Assembly (NCBI GenBank): GCA_001600695.1
Contig: BCKQ01000004.1
Location: 496,001 to 560,000, forward strand
DNA length: 64,000 nucleotides
Reading direction: 5' to 3'
Source of the DNA: Ascoidea asiatica
Lineage: Eukaryota; Ascomycota; Saccharomycetes; Ascoideales; Ascoideaceae
Positions within the stretch are counted from its first letter, which is position 1; the number at the start of each line of letters is the position of its first letter. Below, one piece after another: positions 1 through 10,600 of the stretch. Below the pieces are notes generated by a model. It was given only the letters and a program-made list of their open reading frames with translations, was not told the origin of the DNA and searched no databases. The position numbers were made by a program, and so were the translations under genes.

Positions 1-415
1 AAATTTCAGTCATTTTCTGCTTTGAGTTTATTTTATTTTTTTTCAATTCATATTTAGAGAAATATAGTTTTTAATGACAGCAGTTTTTTATTTTTTAAAT
101 AATTGTAGAGTTTTTTCTTGGCAAAGTATGTAACTTTTCAAAATCGATTATTCACATCTGTATTTCATGTCAGTGGCAATATTACGTAGCGTTATCATTT
201 TTATAAGTAACGTTAGCACTTTCGTCAAAAAACTTTTTGGTAGTATATCCGCCGGGTAACATATTTACTTTTTGGCCAATTCTACAGAGTAAGAAAAATA
301 AGTAACATCAAGATTAATTGGACTTTCTCCTTCCGAAAATAAAATAGTTTCAAGAATTGACAAAAACTTTTTCAAAGCCCAAATATTATTTAAAGAAAGT
401 GTTTAAAGTTTGAAA
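1..415. other. 5' intergenic region before YHC1
   Basis: A+T-rich, with no ORF of note on either strand. It holds one TAACGTTA palindrome at 208 and a small G+C pocket near 247-256. It presumably contains the YHC1 promoter. Confidence 0.6.
208..215. promoter_or_regulatory. TAACGTTA palindrome upstream of YHC1
   Basis: Perfect 8-bp palindrome in the context AGTAACGTTAGC, about 200 bp before the YHC1 ATG. It is one of seven intergenic copies in the window. The binding factor is unknown. Confidence 0.4.
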
Positions 416-1186
416 ATGCCAAAATATTATTGTGATTATTGTCGAATTTACTTGACTCATGATTCAACAAGTGTGAGAAAATCTCATTTGGTTGGTAAAA
501 ATCATATAAAATATGTTTGTGATTATTATGAAGAAGAAGCTAAAAAATTGGGCATCTGGAAAAAAGAGAACATTGTCCAAGATTTCTGCTTGGATGATTA
601 TTATAAGGGGTCCCCCGGTATGATATTTGCGCTGGATTCAACAGAAGTTGAACAGCAGTCAATAACTCCTGCAGATAAAGTAAATACGAACGAAGATTTT
701 CTAAAAGAATTTGAAGCTAGAACATTGCCACCTCCTCCAACATTGCAAAATATGCCTAATCCTCCACCTAGTGTTTTAAGAACTCTGATTTCAAATTCAG
801 GAGCAAAGAGTAGCACAATTTTTGGAAAAAGTTATCATATTATCTCAAAGGATTCAAGTTCGTATCAACCAAGAAATATGAACTCAGCTCCAACTTCAAA
901 TATGATGAAGACGACAAACTTAAGTTCTATATCTGAATCCAGAGGATCAAATCCTGGATCTTTTGGTAACAAACCTAACTACAAAAGTAATTTTAATCAT
1001 TATGGTGGTCATCCAAATCATGGTATTCACGCAAGTAAATCTGGTAGTCTAAAAAATCCAAATTCATATTCTACATATTCTGGTAACCGAAATTATAATA
1101 AATTCAACAACAATAACTATGTACACAAAAACTACAACCAAAACAATGATGTATATAAAAGACATAATCAATATCAAAAACGGTAA
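416..1186 (+). CDS. YHC1: U1 snRNP protein C (Yhc1)
   Basis: This is the U1 snRNP-specific C protein, which stabilises pairing between U1 snRNA and the 5' splice site in the nucleus. Residues 1-45 carry the U1-C zinc finger almost intact: M-P-K-Y-Y-C-D-Y-C, then a basic helix and paired His residues (KSHLVGKNH), followed by the conserved Y-Y-E-E-E-A segment. The ORF can be opened two codons earlier at a TTG (410), but family proteins begin at MPKYYC, so I use the ATG at 416. This gives 256 aa, close to the 231 aa of the S. cerevisiae protein as I recall it. After a Pro-rich stretch (about 105-125) the rest is Ser/Asn/Gly/Tyr-rich and probably disordered, ending in an Asn/Tyr/His-rich tail. 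It lies tandem to TUL1, 850 bp upstream of it. Identity is clear from the N-terminal domain; the tail is lineage-specific. Confidence 0.95.
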   Translation: MPKYYCDYCRIYLTHDSTSVRKSHLVGKNHIKYVCDYYEEEAKKLGIWKKENIVQDFCLDDYYKGSPGMIFALDSTEVEQQSITPADKVNTNEDFLKEFEARTLPPPPTLQNMPNPPPSVLRTLISNSGAKSSTIFGKSYHIISKDSSSYQPRNMNSAPTSNMMKTTNLSSISESRGSNPGSFGNKPNYKSNFNHYGGHPNHGIHASKSGSLKNPNSYSTYSGNRNYNKFNNNNYVHKNYNQNNDVYKRHNQYQKR

Positions 1187-1753
1187 GCCAAATTTCGCCT
1201 TTGAATTATTTAAAAAAAAATGTGAAAAAAATAAATACCAATGAAGAATACTCTAACTACTTTCTTTGATTCTGAGCATTTTTTTGATTGCTTTTTATTT
1301 GCAATCGAAATTATCGATCAACCAATAAGTATAGTGCACTAAAATTTAGATATTAGGTTTATAAAAAATGACATTATGGTTTCAATATGAATTATAACAA
1401 AAGTGGTCCATGTATTTCAAAAACGTTTTTTTATTCAATTTTATAAATTCATTTTTTTTGTAAACTTGGCTCATGGTTTTATTGATTTTAGGATAGTTAT
1501 ATAGTTTGCTCCTTAATCTTTCTTGAAAACCGTCCCATCACTTGTTTTTCTTAGTGGTTTTGAACATACGATAAACCTTCTGAAAATGGATTGAAATTCA
1601 GATTTGAACACTGAAAAAGATATTTCTATAGAATTGAAACTTTTCAAAGAATTTAGTTTTTTTTTTCTCTTTAATGTCTTTTAATCCAGAATCTTCTCAA
1701 ATAATATTATCAATATTAACTTTTAATACTATTGCTTCAGAGTATTTGGCATC

Positions 1754-1761
1754 TAACGTTA
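1754..1761. promoter_or_regulatory. TAACGTTA palindrome upstream of TUL1
   Basis: The palindrome extends here to 12 bp (TCTAACGTTAGA). It lies about 275 bp before the TUL1 ATG and about 65 bp from a CACGTG. Confidence 0.4.
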
Positions 1762-1824
1762 GAATAACGTCACTGAAACAGTTCTACACAAATCTTTAAG
1801 AAAAACCCTTTTTGTCCAAAATGG

Positions 1825-1830
1825 CACGTG
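1825..1830. promoter_or_regulatory. CACGTG E-box upstream of TUL1
   Basis: Context GCACGTGA, about 205 bp before the TUL1 start. Cbf1-type bHLH proteins bind this core in yeasts; occupancy here is inference. Confidence 0.4.
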
Positions 1831-2034
1831 ATTAATGGACATCTAGATTAAAATGAGTGATGAACAACTCCAAGCCTTAAATCTCCGAGATATTTTATTG
1901 ATTGATATATTTTTAATAGAATGTCTTCATAATTGATATTAGTTTATTTATATTATTTCACTCAGTCAAATCTCTTTTTTGAAATTACTGTATATTATAA
2001 ATGCAAATCATGAATAGCCTAATAGTTTAGTGAG

Positions 2035-4542
2035 ATGCCTCGAATAAATAGTTCCACCTTAATTTTTCTTATAATTTTCTTTACTTTTATATTTCCCACT
2101 CCTTCTCAAGATTCTGGTGCCTCTCGTACTCAAAGACAGCAAGTTAAAGATTATAAACAGTTTAAAAATGATTTGAGAGAATCCATTCTAAACCGTACAT
2201 ATTCTGAAGGTTATGGAAACACAACAGGCTTCTTAATGAGCTATCTGGATGCTGAGCAACACAGAAATGTAAGTCATTGGCCTTTTCCAGATAAAGATTA
2301 TAATAATTTTATCGAAGATGAAGAATTTTCAATTTTACCAAATTATATTTCAAAATTAGCAAAGAGGGTCTGGAACTCCGAAGCATCTAATTATGAAGTA
2401 ACAGATGTTGATAATCAGAAATTATTTTTTAAAAACATTACCTCCACTTTGAGAGGAAGTTTTCAAAGAAGTTCCTTAAATTTTACAAAAATTCCAATGC
2501 CTTTTCCTTCTAAATTTCAAACATCCTTAGAATATCCAAATTGGGATTATGATGATTCGGATTACAAAATTCACGATAAAAGAGAAAAAAGAGAAAATTC
2601 AGACAACAGCTTTAGATATTCTGATTCAACTGGATTCCAGGATGATGCTATTATGAAAGGAGAAGGGATCAACAAATCCGATTTGGATGATGAGAAAGAT
2701 AATGATGATTTTGATAGAATTCCTAGCAAAAAAGTTGGTAATATTACGGCTACAGATGGAACTTTAAAGTTAGAAATATATAATTATGAAAATTCCAATG
2801 AGTTTCTGAGGAAATTTTCTCCAGAGTTTCAGTTTGAAGATCTAAATTATTTGTATATGAAAGTAGATTTGAACACCATCAAGGAAGACGATAAACATGA
2901 TTTAGTTTTGAAAGGATTGTATGATGAAAGAACAGGGAATATTATAGGTATTACAGACTCTTTAAAATTTGAAGGTTATTGGGAATTATCTCATCTAATT
3001 TTAGATGAATATTCTCCAAATTTTCCCGATTTCAATGTCACAAAACATTTTCAGTATTATAAGTCGTTGGAAAATAACAAAGATTACGATTTTGTTGATT
3101 TCAAATATCTACTTGATAGAAATGAAAATGCAAATAATTGTGAGTATATATCTTATTTGCATGTGGATTCAATACAAGATCCAAATTTAACTAGAAGTGA
3201 TTTAGATGAAATAGAAGAAGAATTAAGAAATCCAATAGGTAGGCCACATAAAGAAATGCCAAAAATTAAAATATCCAAAGGCTTTTTTTACTCGCCAGAT
3301 TGTGGAATTTTAGTAACTACTTCTAATAAAGATCCGCTAATTGGAGTTAGAAATGAGATTTTCTTAGCTCAATTGAAAAACATAATTTTACTTGGATTGG
3401 GAATTTTAATATCTCTTATGCTTCTAACAATTCGTCAAATGGATTATACGAGCACTCCCTCAACCATATCAAAGATTTCTTTTTACACCATTGGGATAAT
3501 GAATCTAACTGATGGAACAATGAGCATGCTTTACCTATTATCATCAGCTTTGGTTTATGAGCTTTATATTCCATTAGCTGTAAGCGCGTTCTTGACATTT
3601 ATTCTTTCTAGTGTGTTTGAAATGCGATATCTCATTTTAATAAGCTCATCACAGCAAAATGAGCGGACAGTTGATATATGGACAGCTTTAAGAGGAGCAA
3701 CAATCGATAGTACAGAGAGAATTCCTGCTCCACCTGATACAGCTAGAAATAATGAGGTTAGAGACAATGAGGGAACTACACCACTAATTCCTGTAGCTGA
3801 ACGACCACCCAGACCTACTCCACAACCCACAGAAGATCAAGTCGGAGGTTCCCTATATTCAAAGTCATTTTTTATTTTAATCATATTTACATTCCTAATA
3901 TTGAATGCTAGTTTATGGTCTAAAAAAGCTAGAAGAATTTTTGAATTTTTTTGTTTAATTCTTCTTAATTCATACTGGGCTCCTCAATTTTATCGAAATC
4001 TAATTCGTGGATCTTCAAAAGGGTTTAGATGGGAATATATCATTGGTTCGTCAGTTTTAAGATTTTTACCAATTGCCTACATAACAATGAACAAATCAAA
4101 CCCATTTCATCATCATTATGATCCATCACTTTCTGGAACAATAGCGTGCTGGCTAACCGTTCAACTTTTCTTACTATTTTTACAAGAAACATTTGGACCA
4201 CGCTTTTTATTTCCTAAATCATGGTTGCCTTCGATTTATAATTATCATAAAATATTAACAGAATATGATATTGAAAATGGATTTGGTATTGAGCAAACTA
4301 AACAAAGTAGTCAAAATAAAAATAATTTATTCAAAGTAGATTGTACTATATGCATGACAGATGTTGAGTTGCCTATTGTTAAAGATGATAATTATGAAAA
4401 TAATAATGAAGATATTAAGGCAAAAGCTAAGTTATATATGGTGACTCCTTGTCGACATGTATTTCATACAAATTGTCTTCAAGGATGGATGAAATATAAG
4501 CTTCAATGTCCTGTTTGTCGTTCTCCATTGCCTCCAATATGA
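2035..4542 (+). CDS. TUL1: Golgi/endosomal RING E3 ligase Tul1 (Dsc complex)
   Basis: Membrane ubiquitin ligase of the Dsc/Tul1 complex, which ubiquitinates misplaced membrane proteins in Golgi and endosomes. The 835-aa product has a signal peptide (about 1-25, Leu/Ile/Phe-rich), a long lumenal region with several N-glycosylation sequons, and a cluster of hydrophobic membrane segments from about residue 440. A Pro-rich cytosolic loop follows near 570-600, then more membrane segments. The C-terminus is a RING-H2 domain from residue 770: C-T-I-C, then C-R-H-V-F-H-x-x-C and C-P-V-C. The last residues CPVCRSPLPPI match the very conserved Tul1/Dsc1 ending. S. cerevisiae Tul1 is about 758 aa; the extra length is an acidic lumenal insertion around 170-230. 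An insertion of about 25 residues separates the two halves of the RING. The start is the first ATG, directly before the signal peptide. Confidence 0.93.
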   Translation: MPRINSSTLIFLIIFFTFIFPTPSQDSGASRTQRQQVKDYKQFKNDLRESILNRTYSEGYGNTTGFLMSYLDAEQHRNVSHWPFPDKDYNNFIEDEEFSILPNYISKLAKRVWNSEASNYEVTDVDNQKLFFKNITSTLRGSFQRSSLNFTKIPMPFPSKFQTSLEYPNWDYDDSDYKIHDKREKRENSDNSFRYSDSTGFQDDAIMKGEGINKSDLDDEKDNDDFDRIPSKKVGNITATDGTLKLEIYNYENSNEFLRKFSPEFQFEDLNYLYMKVDLNTIKEDDKHDLVLKGLYDERTGNIIGITDSLKFEGYWELSHLILDEYSPNFPDFNVTKHFQYYKSLENNKDYDFVDFKYLLDRNENANNCEYISYLHVDSIQDPNLTRSDLDEIEEELRNPIGRPHKEMPKIKISKGFFYSPDCGILVTTSNKDPLIGVRNEIFLAQLKNIILLGLGILISLMLLTIRQMDYTSTPSTISKISFYTIGIMNLTDGTMSMLYLLSSALVYELYIPLAVSAFLTFILSSVFEMRYLILISSSQQNERTVDIWTALRGATIDSTERIPAPPDTARNNEVRDNEGTTPLIPVAERPPRPTPQPTEDQVGGSLYSKSFFILIIFTFLILNASLWSKKARRIFEFFCLILLNSYWAPQFYRNLIRGSSKGFRWEYIIGSSVLRFLPIAYITMNKSNPFHHHYDPSLSGTIACWLTVQLFLLFLQETFGPRFLFPKSWLPSIYNYHKILTEYDIENGFGIEQTKQSSQNKNNLFKVDCTICMTDVELPIVKDDNYENNNEDIKAKAKLYMVTPCRHVFHTNCLQGWMKYKLQCPVCRSPLPPI

Positions 4543-5010
4543 TAAAATATTTTTTCAATCATGCTCAAAATATTTCTTCTCAAATAGTGCAATAATGATA
4601 ATCGAGCGGTAATAATACTGTTTTGTTCCTCTTAAACCAAAATGTAAAATTTTTCTCAGGGCCTTTAACAAAAGGGATTAAAGTATTTTATTATGGTAAA
4701 TTATGAACATAATTTTATAAATATTACTATCATGTTCCTTGAATAGAAAGTTTACTTCAATAACATTAGGACAGTAAGGTTCAGCGGCTCCAATTAAATG
4801 GTAAAGTGCACTATCACGGGATAATATCACGTGGCTATTTGCTTTTGCTGCTCGCCAATGATAAAGCTCAAATTTATAATATGGTTCGAAGCTGAATAGA
4901 GAAATAAGCTCAGTTGGATAGTATATTAAAATTGATAAAGACATAAAGCAAAAAGCTCTCTTTTAAATTCAGCAACATTAGAGTAAAATATCAAAATATT
5001 AAAGATCGAA
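4543..5010. other. Intergenic region TUL1-NDUFB7
   Basis: Contains a CACGTG at 4828 and an 88-codon minus-strand ORF (4678-4944) that resembles no family I know. I regard that ORF as chance. The 3' end of TUL1 and the NDUFB7 promoter must lie here. Confidence 0.5.
4828..4833. promoter_or_regulatory. CACGTG E-box upstream of NDUFB7
   Basis: Context TCACGTGG (a TCACGTG Cbf1-type core), about 180 bp before the inferred NDUFB7 start. Confidence 0.4.
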
Positions 5011-5340
5011 ATGGCAATTACAGAGATTCCACCTTTACGTATGTTACTATATTTTAATTTCAAAAGAAATCCAATATTATTGCTGATTTTCTAACCGTCA
5101 AATAATTGAGTAGTTTCTCACGATGAGATGAAAAAAAATAAAATACCATTAAATTATCGTGATAGATGTGCTGCTCTATTGGTTCCTTTAAACAAATGTA
5201 GAAAAGAAGGATGGTATTTGCCCTGGAATTGTGTTCAGGAACGTCATGATTATGAACAATGCCAATATTTAGATTTTAAAAGACGTGTTAAGGAATTAGA
5301 AGAATTGAAGATAAAACTTGAAGCTGAAAAAAAAATATAA
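5011..5340 (+). CDS. Mitochondrial complex I subunit NDUFB7/B18, spliced
   Basis: Accessory subunit of NADH:ubiquinone oxidoreductase, on the intermembrane-space face of the membrane arm. I join exon 1 (5011-5038) to exon 2 (5114-5340), giving 84 aa. The start reads MAITEIPPLLSHDEM and then runs into KNKIPLNYRDRC. The family hallmark is two C-x9-C pairs: CAALLVPLNKC and CVQERHDYEQC, forming a CHCH fold imported by the Mia40 route. The motif YRDRCA and a basic/acidic C-terminal helix also fit. Without the intron the ORF would open at an ATG (5128) immediately before KKNKIPL and lose the segment preceding IPLxYRDxC. Downstream it converges with RPT2. Complex I is absent from Saccharomyces and some other yeasts, so this gene limits the species. 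The family call is strong; the exon 1 model is inferred from splice signals. Confidence 0.88.
5039..5113 (+). other. Intron of NDUFB7 (75 nt)
   Basis: Donor GTATGT at 5039, branch-like TTCTAAC at 5089-5095, acceptor TAG ending at 5113. An alternative acceptor GAG ending at 5110 is also in frame and would insert one residue (Val). Confidence 0.75.
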
Positions 5341-5705
5341 ATTAGTAATAATTTAGGACTATATTCTCTGTTTTCAAAATTTATCATAACTTTTTGAAGA
5401 AATTTTTTGAATTGGTTAAAAAATTGTCATCAATGAAAACATGAAGACTTAAAAATTCAATATCAGCTTTTTTTTTAATTGGATTCCATTTTTACTTTAT
5501 ATATATACATTATCTTATCTCATCAGAATTGTTTTCTGGATCTTCAATAAAAGTTGCGTTCAATCCATGATTCAAAATAAGTTAAAAGAAAAAGTAATTT
5601 ATTTTTATTATTATATCAACAATATAAACACAATTTTAAAGTACTCTTTTCAAGAAAAAAAATTGACTAGAAATGCTAGAGATCAGAATAATAAATTAAA
5701 TTAAA
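5341..5705. other. Convergent 3' region NDUFB7/RPT2
   Basis: A+T-rich region between two genes that end towards each other. I see no gene and no hairpin worth naming; poly(A) signals are presumably here. Confidence 0.6.
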
Positions 5706-7037
5706 TTAAAGATATAAACCTTCAAGATTTTCTTCGATCTTATTTTTGAGAACTCTCTCTTTTGCTTTTGTGAAATCATCCATAGTTACTTGCATTCTCC
5801 TTTCTCTCAAAGCTAATAAACCGGCTTCGGTGCACATTGCTTTAATATCAGCACCACTTAAGTCATCTTTGCTTGTAACTAATTCCTCAAGTTTAACGTC
5901 CTCAGCTAGATTCATTTTGCTTGTATGAATACCTAAAATTTTCTTTTTTGTACTTGGGTCTGGATTTTCAAATAAAATTTTTCTATCAATTCTTCCAGGT
6001 CTAATTAAAGCAGGATCTAAACTTTCAATTTTATTTGTTGCCATAATTACTTTAACATCACCTCTATCATCAAACCCATCTAATTGATTTAATAATTCTA
6101 ACATAGTTCTTTGAACTTCTCTTTCACCACCACTTGTTGAATCATATCTTTTACTACCAATTGCATCAATTTCATCTATAAAAACAATTGAAGGAGCATG
6201 ATCAGCAGCAACTTTGAATATTTGTCTACAAAGACGTGGACCATCTCCTAGATATTTCTGAATTAATTCTGACCCAACGATTCTTAAGAAAGTAGCAGAA
6301 GTTTGATTAGCTACAGCTTTAGCTAATAATGTTTTACCAGTACCCGGAGCACCATAAAGAATAACACCCTTTGGTGGCTTTATTCCCATTTCTTCATATA
6401 ATTCAGGATGCGTTAGAGGTAATTCAACGGATTCTTTAATTTCTTGAATTTGAGATTCTAAACCACCAATATCACTATATGATTCAGTTGGTGATTTATC
6501 TAATTTCATAACACTAACCATAGGATCTGTATCATCTTGTAATACACCTACAATCGACATAGTTTTATAGCGTAAAAGAACAGTACAATTAGGCTCTAAT
6601 AATCCTTTATCAACAAATGATAAGATTGAAACATAATATTCAGGACCTGAATTAGTTGATATAATTGCATGATCATCATCAATGATTTCTTCTAAAGTTC
6701 CAATTGACATTGGGGAACCTCTTAGCTCATCAATCTTTTCTCTTTCTTCTATAACTTTTTCATTTGCACTAGGCTGAAAAGTTTCATTATTCAAAACAAA
6801 TTCTTGTTCCATTAATAAATGATCTTTTATTCTTTCCATTTTTAAAAGTTTTAATTTACAACGAGTTGTTGGGTACACAGTTGGTAATTTAATTGCAGCA
6901 GCTGGTCCTTTTCTCTTTCTACGACCAAATTTTGATTGAATTGGCGGCTCATATCTTGGTTTTTGTTTTTTACCATCTTTATTATTTTTATTATTATCAG
7001 AACCTCCTGGGTTCATTCCTGAAGCACCTTGACCCAT
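5706..7037 (-). CDS. RPT2: 26S proteasome ATPase Rpt2 (regulatory subunit 4)
   Basis: AAA+ ATPase of the 19S base ring that unfolds substrates and opens the 20S gate. It is 443 aa, against 437 in S. cerevisiae. In order it has MGQG (an N-myristoylation-type start), a basic Lys-rich leader with the conserved [10 protein letters not shown] segment, a coiled coil (about 60-105), the OB domain, and the AAA module. The AAA module has Walker A GAPGTGKT (about 229-236), Walker B IVFIDEID (about 284-291) and an Arg-finger region RPGRIDRK. The C-terminus LYL fits the HbYX motif that docks into the alpha ring. Start at the ATG before GQG. Its promoter is shared with tRNA-Thr and divergent from RNA14. 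A PACE-like sequence lies 157 bp upstream. Confidence 0.98.
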   Translation of the reverse strand: MGQGASGMNPGGSDNNKNNKDGKKQKPRYEPPIQSKFGRRKRKGPAAAIKLPTVYPTTRCKLKLLKMERIKDHLLMEQEFVLNNETFQPSANEKVIEEREKIDELRGSPMSIGTLEEIIDDDHAIISTNSGPEYYVSILSFVDKGLLEPNCTVLLRYKTMSIVGVLQDDTDPMVSVMKLDKSPTESYSDIGGLESQIQEIKESVELPLTHPELYEEMGIKPPKGVILYGAPGTGKTLLAKAVANQTSATFLRIVGSELIQKYLGDGPRLCRQIFKVAADHAPSIVFIDEIDAIGSKRYDSTSGGEREVQRTMLELLNQLDGFDDRGDVKVIMATNKIESLDPALIRPGRIDRKILFENPDPSTKKKILGIHTSKMNLAEDVKLEELVTSKDDLSGADIKAMCTEAGLLALRERRMQVTMDDFTKAKERVLKNKIEENLEGLYL

Positions 7038-7193
7038 AGTTTAAAAAAAAAATATTATTGAAGTCTAGTGAACTAATTTAATAATCTCTTTAATGCGAAA
7101 TCTTCACTTTTAGCAGATCAAAAATATAAAGTAAATGAAATAACTAGATTAAATTTAGAGTATTAAAAAATATAAATCCTTCAGTGACAAAAA

Positions 7194-7202
7194 TTGGCCA
7201 CC
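7194..7202 (-). promoter_or_regulatory. PACE-like element before RPT2
   Basis: Reads GGTGGCCAA on the minus strand, 157 bp before the RPT2 ATG. The yeast Rpn4 site (PACE) is GGTGGCAAA, so it differs at one position. Function is inference. Confidence 0.4.
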
Positions 7203-7311
7203 CTAAGAAAGAGCGTCCCGCTATCAATTCAGCATACAGAAAGTATTTGAGTTAGAACTTTAAAGCTCAAAAGAGCGCCAAAAAATTATAAAAAAAATAT
7301 AAGAGCTACTA

Positions 7312-7383
7312 TGCCTCTTGCCAGAATTGAACTAGCGACCTTTGCATTACAAGTGCAACGCTCTACCACTAAGCTAAAGAGGC
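7312..7383 (-). tRNA. tRNA-Thr (anticodon UGU), no intron
   Basis: Seventy-two-nucleotide cloverleaf on the minus strand. The acceptor stem GCCTCTT pairs perfectly with AAGAGGC, with discriminator A. Box A reads TAGCTTAGTGG and box B GTTCAATTC. The anticodon arm GCACT-TGT-AATGC places TGT at 34-36, which reads ACA (Thr). The 3' CCA is not encoded. A T-run just downstream (about 7293-7299 on the plus strand as A) can act as the Pol III terminator. Confidence 0.95.
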
Positions 7384-7635
7384 ATTAATTTGTTTTTTAA
7401 ATTAAATATAATATAAATATCTCAAGTTTTAAGGCTCCTAATTAATTTTTCTTTCCGCTTTGTTTACCAATTTTAATTCTTAGACTCCGTTTTATACTAA
7501 TGTGTAAAAAAATGAAAAAATAATATAACTACAGTTATTACAATATTTAATCTCTTTCTAAAAGTTTAATTTCAAATACTCTTTATTTATTAAAATATTA
7601 ATTTTGGTATTTTGCTTTTGCTTTTGGAGTCTAAA

Positions 7636-10600
7636 ATGTCACTCTCAAAAGAAAAAATAGGTAATAATTCCACCCCTTCCTCAATTGCAACTCCACCACC
7701 TTTAAGCAATTTGACTAGCAGTAACAAAAAAAGAAAACAAGTCTCCTTGGATATAATTGATCAATTAGAAGATAAATTAGTTGAAGATGAAACTGATTTG
7801 AATACTTGGCTACTTTTAATTATTTTGGTTCAGAAAAAAGATAAGATTGATGCCGTTAGAAAAGTATATGAGAAATGTTTAAAAATTTTTCCATCAGTAA
7901 GTTATATTTGGCTAAATTATATTAAATATGAACTTTCAAGATCAGAATTTCAAAAAGCAGAAGCTTTATATGGTCGATGTCTTACGAAAAATTTAGGTAT
8001 TACTCTTTGGCAAAATTATATTGAATATGTTTTAAGGATGAATATGAATAGTAATATTTCTTCTTCAAGCGAATCAAGATCGACAATTATAAAAGCGTTT
8101 GATATGGCATTGGAAAATATTGGAATTGATATTGAGTCTGGTAACCTTTGGGAATCTTATTTAGCCTTTCTTGATAATTGGAAACCGATTTCTAATTGGG
8201 AAATTCAACAAAAGATGGATATTAAAAGAAAAGTTTATAAAAAGTGTTGTAAAATTCCTTTAAATAATTTAACTAAATTATGGAATTCGTATACTAATTT
8301 TGAAAATGATCTAAATTCTCAGACTGCTAGAAAATTTATTGAAGATTTAAATCATGAATATATGCTTGCTAGATCGTGGTTAATTGAATATAATAATCTT
8401 ACAACTGGTCTTATTCTTGCTGATTATTCAGATGGTAAAAGTAGTGATGGCAATATTAGTTCATCTTTGGATTTTATTCAACTTATCAATAAAAATTTAT
8501 CTCCAACACAAATCACATCTGAAATTTGTAAATTAAATATTAATCGCCTTAATTCTTTAGAGCAAAGAAAACAATTAGATATATGGAAAATTTGGATCAA
8601 TTTAGAAAAAAAAAATAAGTTACAACTAAAAGATGTTAATAGATTGAGAACTAGAATTAGTTACGTTTATCAAAAAGCAACTCAAAAATGTCGTTTTTTT
8701 CCTGAAATTTGGTTTGATTATGTTCAATTTAGTCTGTTATCAGAATCAATAAATAATTCTAATGCTCCTGAAAAAGTAATCGATGAATCAGTACCTGATT
8801 CTACTACATCTGAAATTTCTAATCAAAAGCTTTCTAATGTTGTAACTTTAGATATTTTGAACGAAGCGATAACTAATAATCCTTTGAGTTTTTCTTTAAA
8901 TTATTTACTTGTTGGAATTTATGAAACATCCAAAAATCAACCATTGATTAAAAAAGTATTTACAAGATTTGCACTAAATTTCATTAATATTCACTCTCGT
9001 TTACAAGAAAATTTGGAAACTATTTTATCTGAATTATGCAAATTAGCTGACGAATTACAAACTGTTAACTTGTCAATAAAAAATAAAAATTTTAAAGGAG
9101 GTGAAAATGAAGCAGAACTTTTAATAGCTGGTTTAAAACAAGAGTACAAAAAATGGAATGAAAAAATGATAAATGTATTAATTAAACAAAAAAAAATTAG
9201 GAGATTTATTACTTCAATATATGATCAATACACAAAAATTATGAAACGATCATTTAATAAAGAAAGTGCAAGAACGGCTTTCAAAGATTGCAGAAAATCA
9301 TTTTCAAAATTAACCTGGCATATATTTTATGAGCAAGCGATTATGGAATATTATTCTTCTGAAAATTCGGATAAAGGAAAAAAAAATGCTATTAAAATTT
9401 TAAACTTGGGTGAAAAAAGAATTACTCAGACTTGGGAAAATGATAGGAAAGTTTTTGAGCCATTGCAATCAAAAATTTCGAAGGAAAATAAAAACATGCA
9501 GTTCAATTTTTTTAAAGAAGAGAATTTCGAATTTTTTTTGAAATATTTTGAATTTTTGGTTATGATTAATGATTACAATAATATAAAATCATTGTTTGAA
9601 TCGTGTTTAAAAAATTATCAATTAGTTCATCCACCTTTGAAAGATGCTATAGATTTGCTAAATAGTAAAGAGGAATTGGTTGGAAGTGTTGGAAAAATTA
9701 TAAATAAAATCACATCATTTGATGTTTCATATAATGATAATAAAAGATGTTACCATTCAAACGAAATTGAAAGTAAAAATCTTAGAAAGTTATTCAAATT
9801 AATATTTAAATACGAATCAAGTCACGGAAATAGTATAACTATTAAAAATAATTTTAATAAATATAAAATGGAATTTTTTCCTCATGATTCCACTATAAAG
9901 GTTTTTTCAGATATTTTTGATGAGTTAGATCAATATAATTTTATTAAAGAGTTTGAGATTGGAATTAGTTCTAAAAAACTTTCAAACGTGCTAAATAATG
10001 ATATATATTCAATGAATGAAATTTATGAAGAAAAAAATGATATTAATATTTTAACAAATATCCCTTCAAAGAATCCAACTAAAAACAAATCTAGCAAAAC
10101 TGAGGGGATAGAAACTGTTTTTGACTTGGTAACAAAAAATAAAGATCAAAAATTGGAAAAAAAACTAAAGGACTTTTTAGATACTGATTTTTCAGATGAT
10201 GAACTAATTGATAATTATTCATATGATTTCAATAAAAATAAAAAAAGAAAAAACATGTCTGAATCTATTAAAAATAGAAACTTTGCTTTGAATGAATATG
10301 AATTCAATGAAGATAATTTGATTCATAAAAGAGTTAAACGAAGTTCTAATAGAGAATCAATAATTGGGGAAACGTATATTGATTTAGATGATAATTATGA
10401 TTTTGAAAATACTTATAATGAATTGAAAGAGAACGAAAAAGTTTCAGTATCCAGTAAAACAGGAACTATTTGGAGTAAAAATAATCAAAGTCAACAATCA
10501 GCTCAAACTAATAATGAAACAAACTTGTATATTACAGATAATATCTTTAACTTATTAAAAATTTTACCTAACCGAAGTTATTTTGATGATGAATTATTCG

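Larger units (their letters stand above)
1187..2034. other. Intergenic region YHC1-TUL1
   Basis: No intact gene. It holds a TAACGTTA palindrome (1754) and a CACGTG (1825). On the minus strand, 1384-1769 reads as one protein-like frame with only three internal stops, which may be a very old gene relic or chance (see findings). Confidence 0.6.
7038..7635. other. Divergent promoter region RPT2/RNA14
   Basis: Carries a tRNA-Thr (7312-7383, minus) and a PACE-like element (7194-7202). The rest is A+T-rich without ORFs. Confidence 0.7.

Noticed and set aside
4678-4944. 88-codon minus-strand ORF downstream of TUL1
   Set aside because: No recognisable domain; it lies over the TUL1 3' end and the NDUFB7 promoter. 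Could be revisited with expression data.
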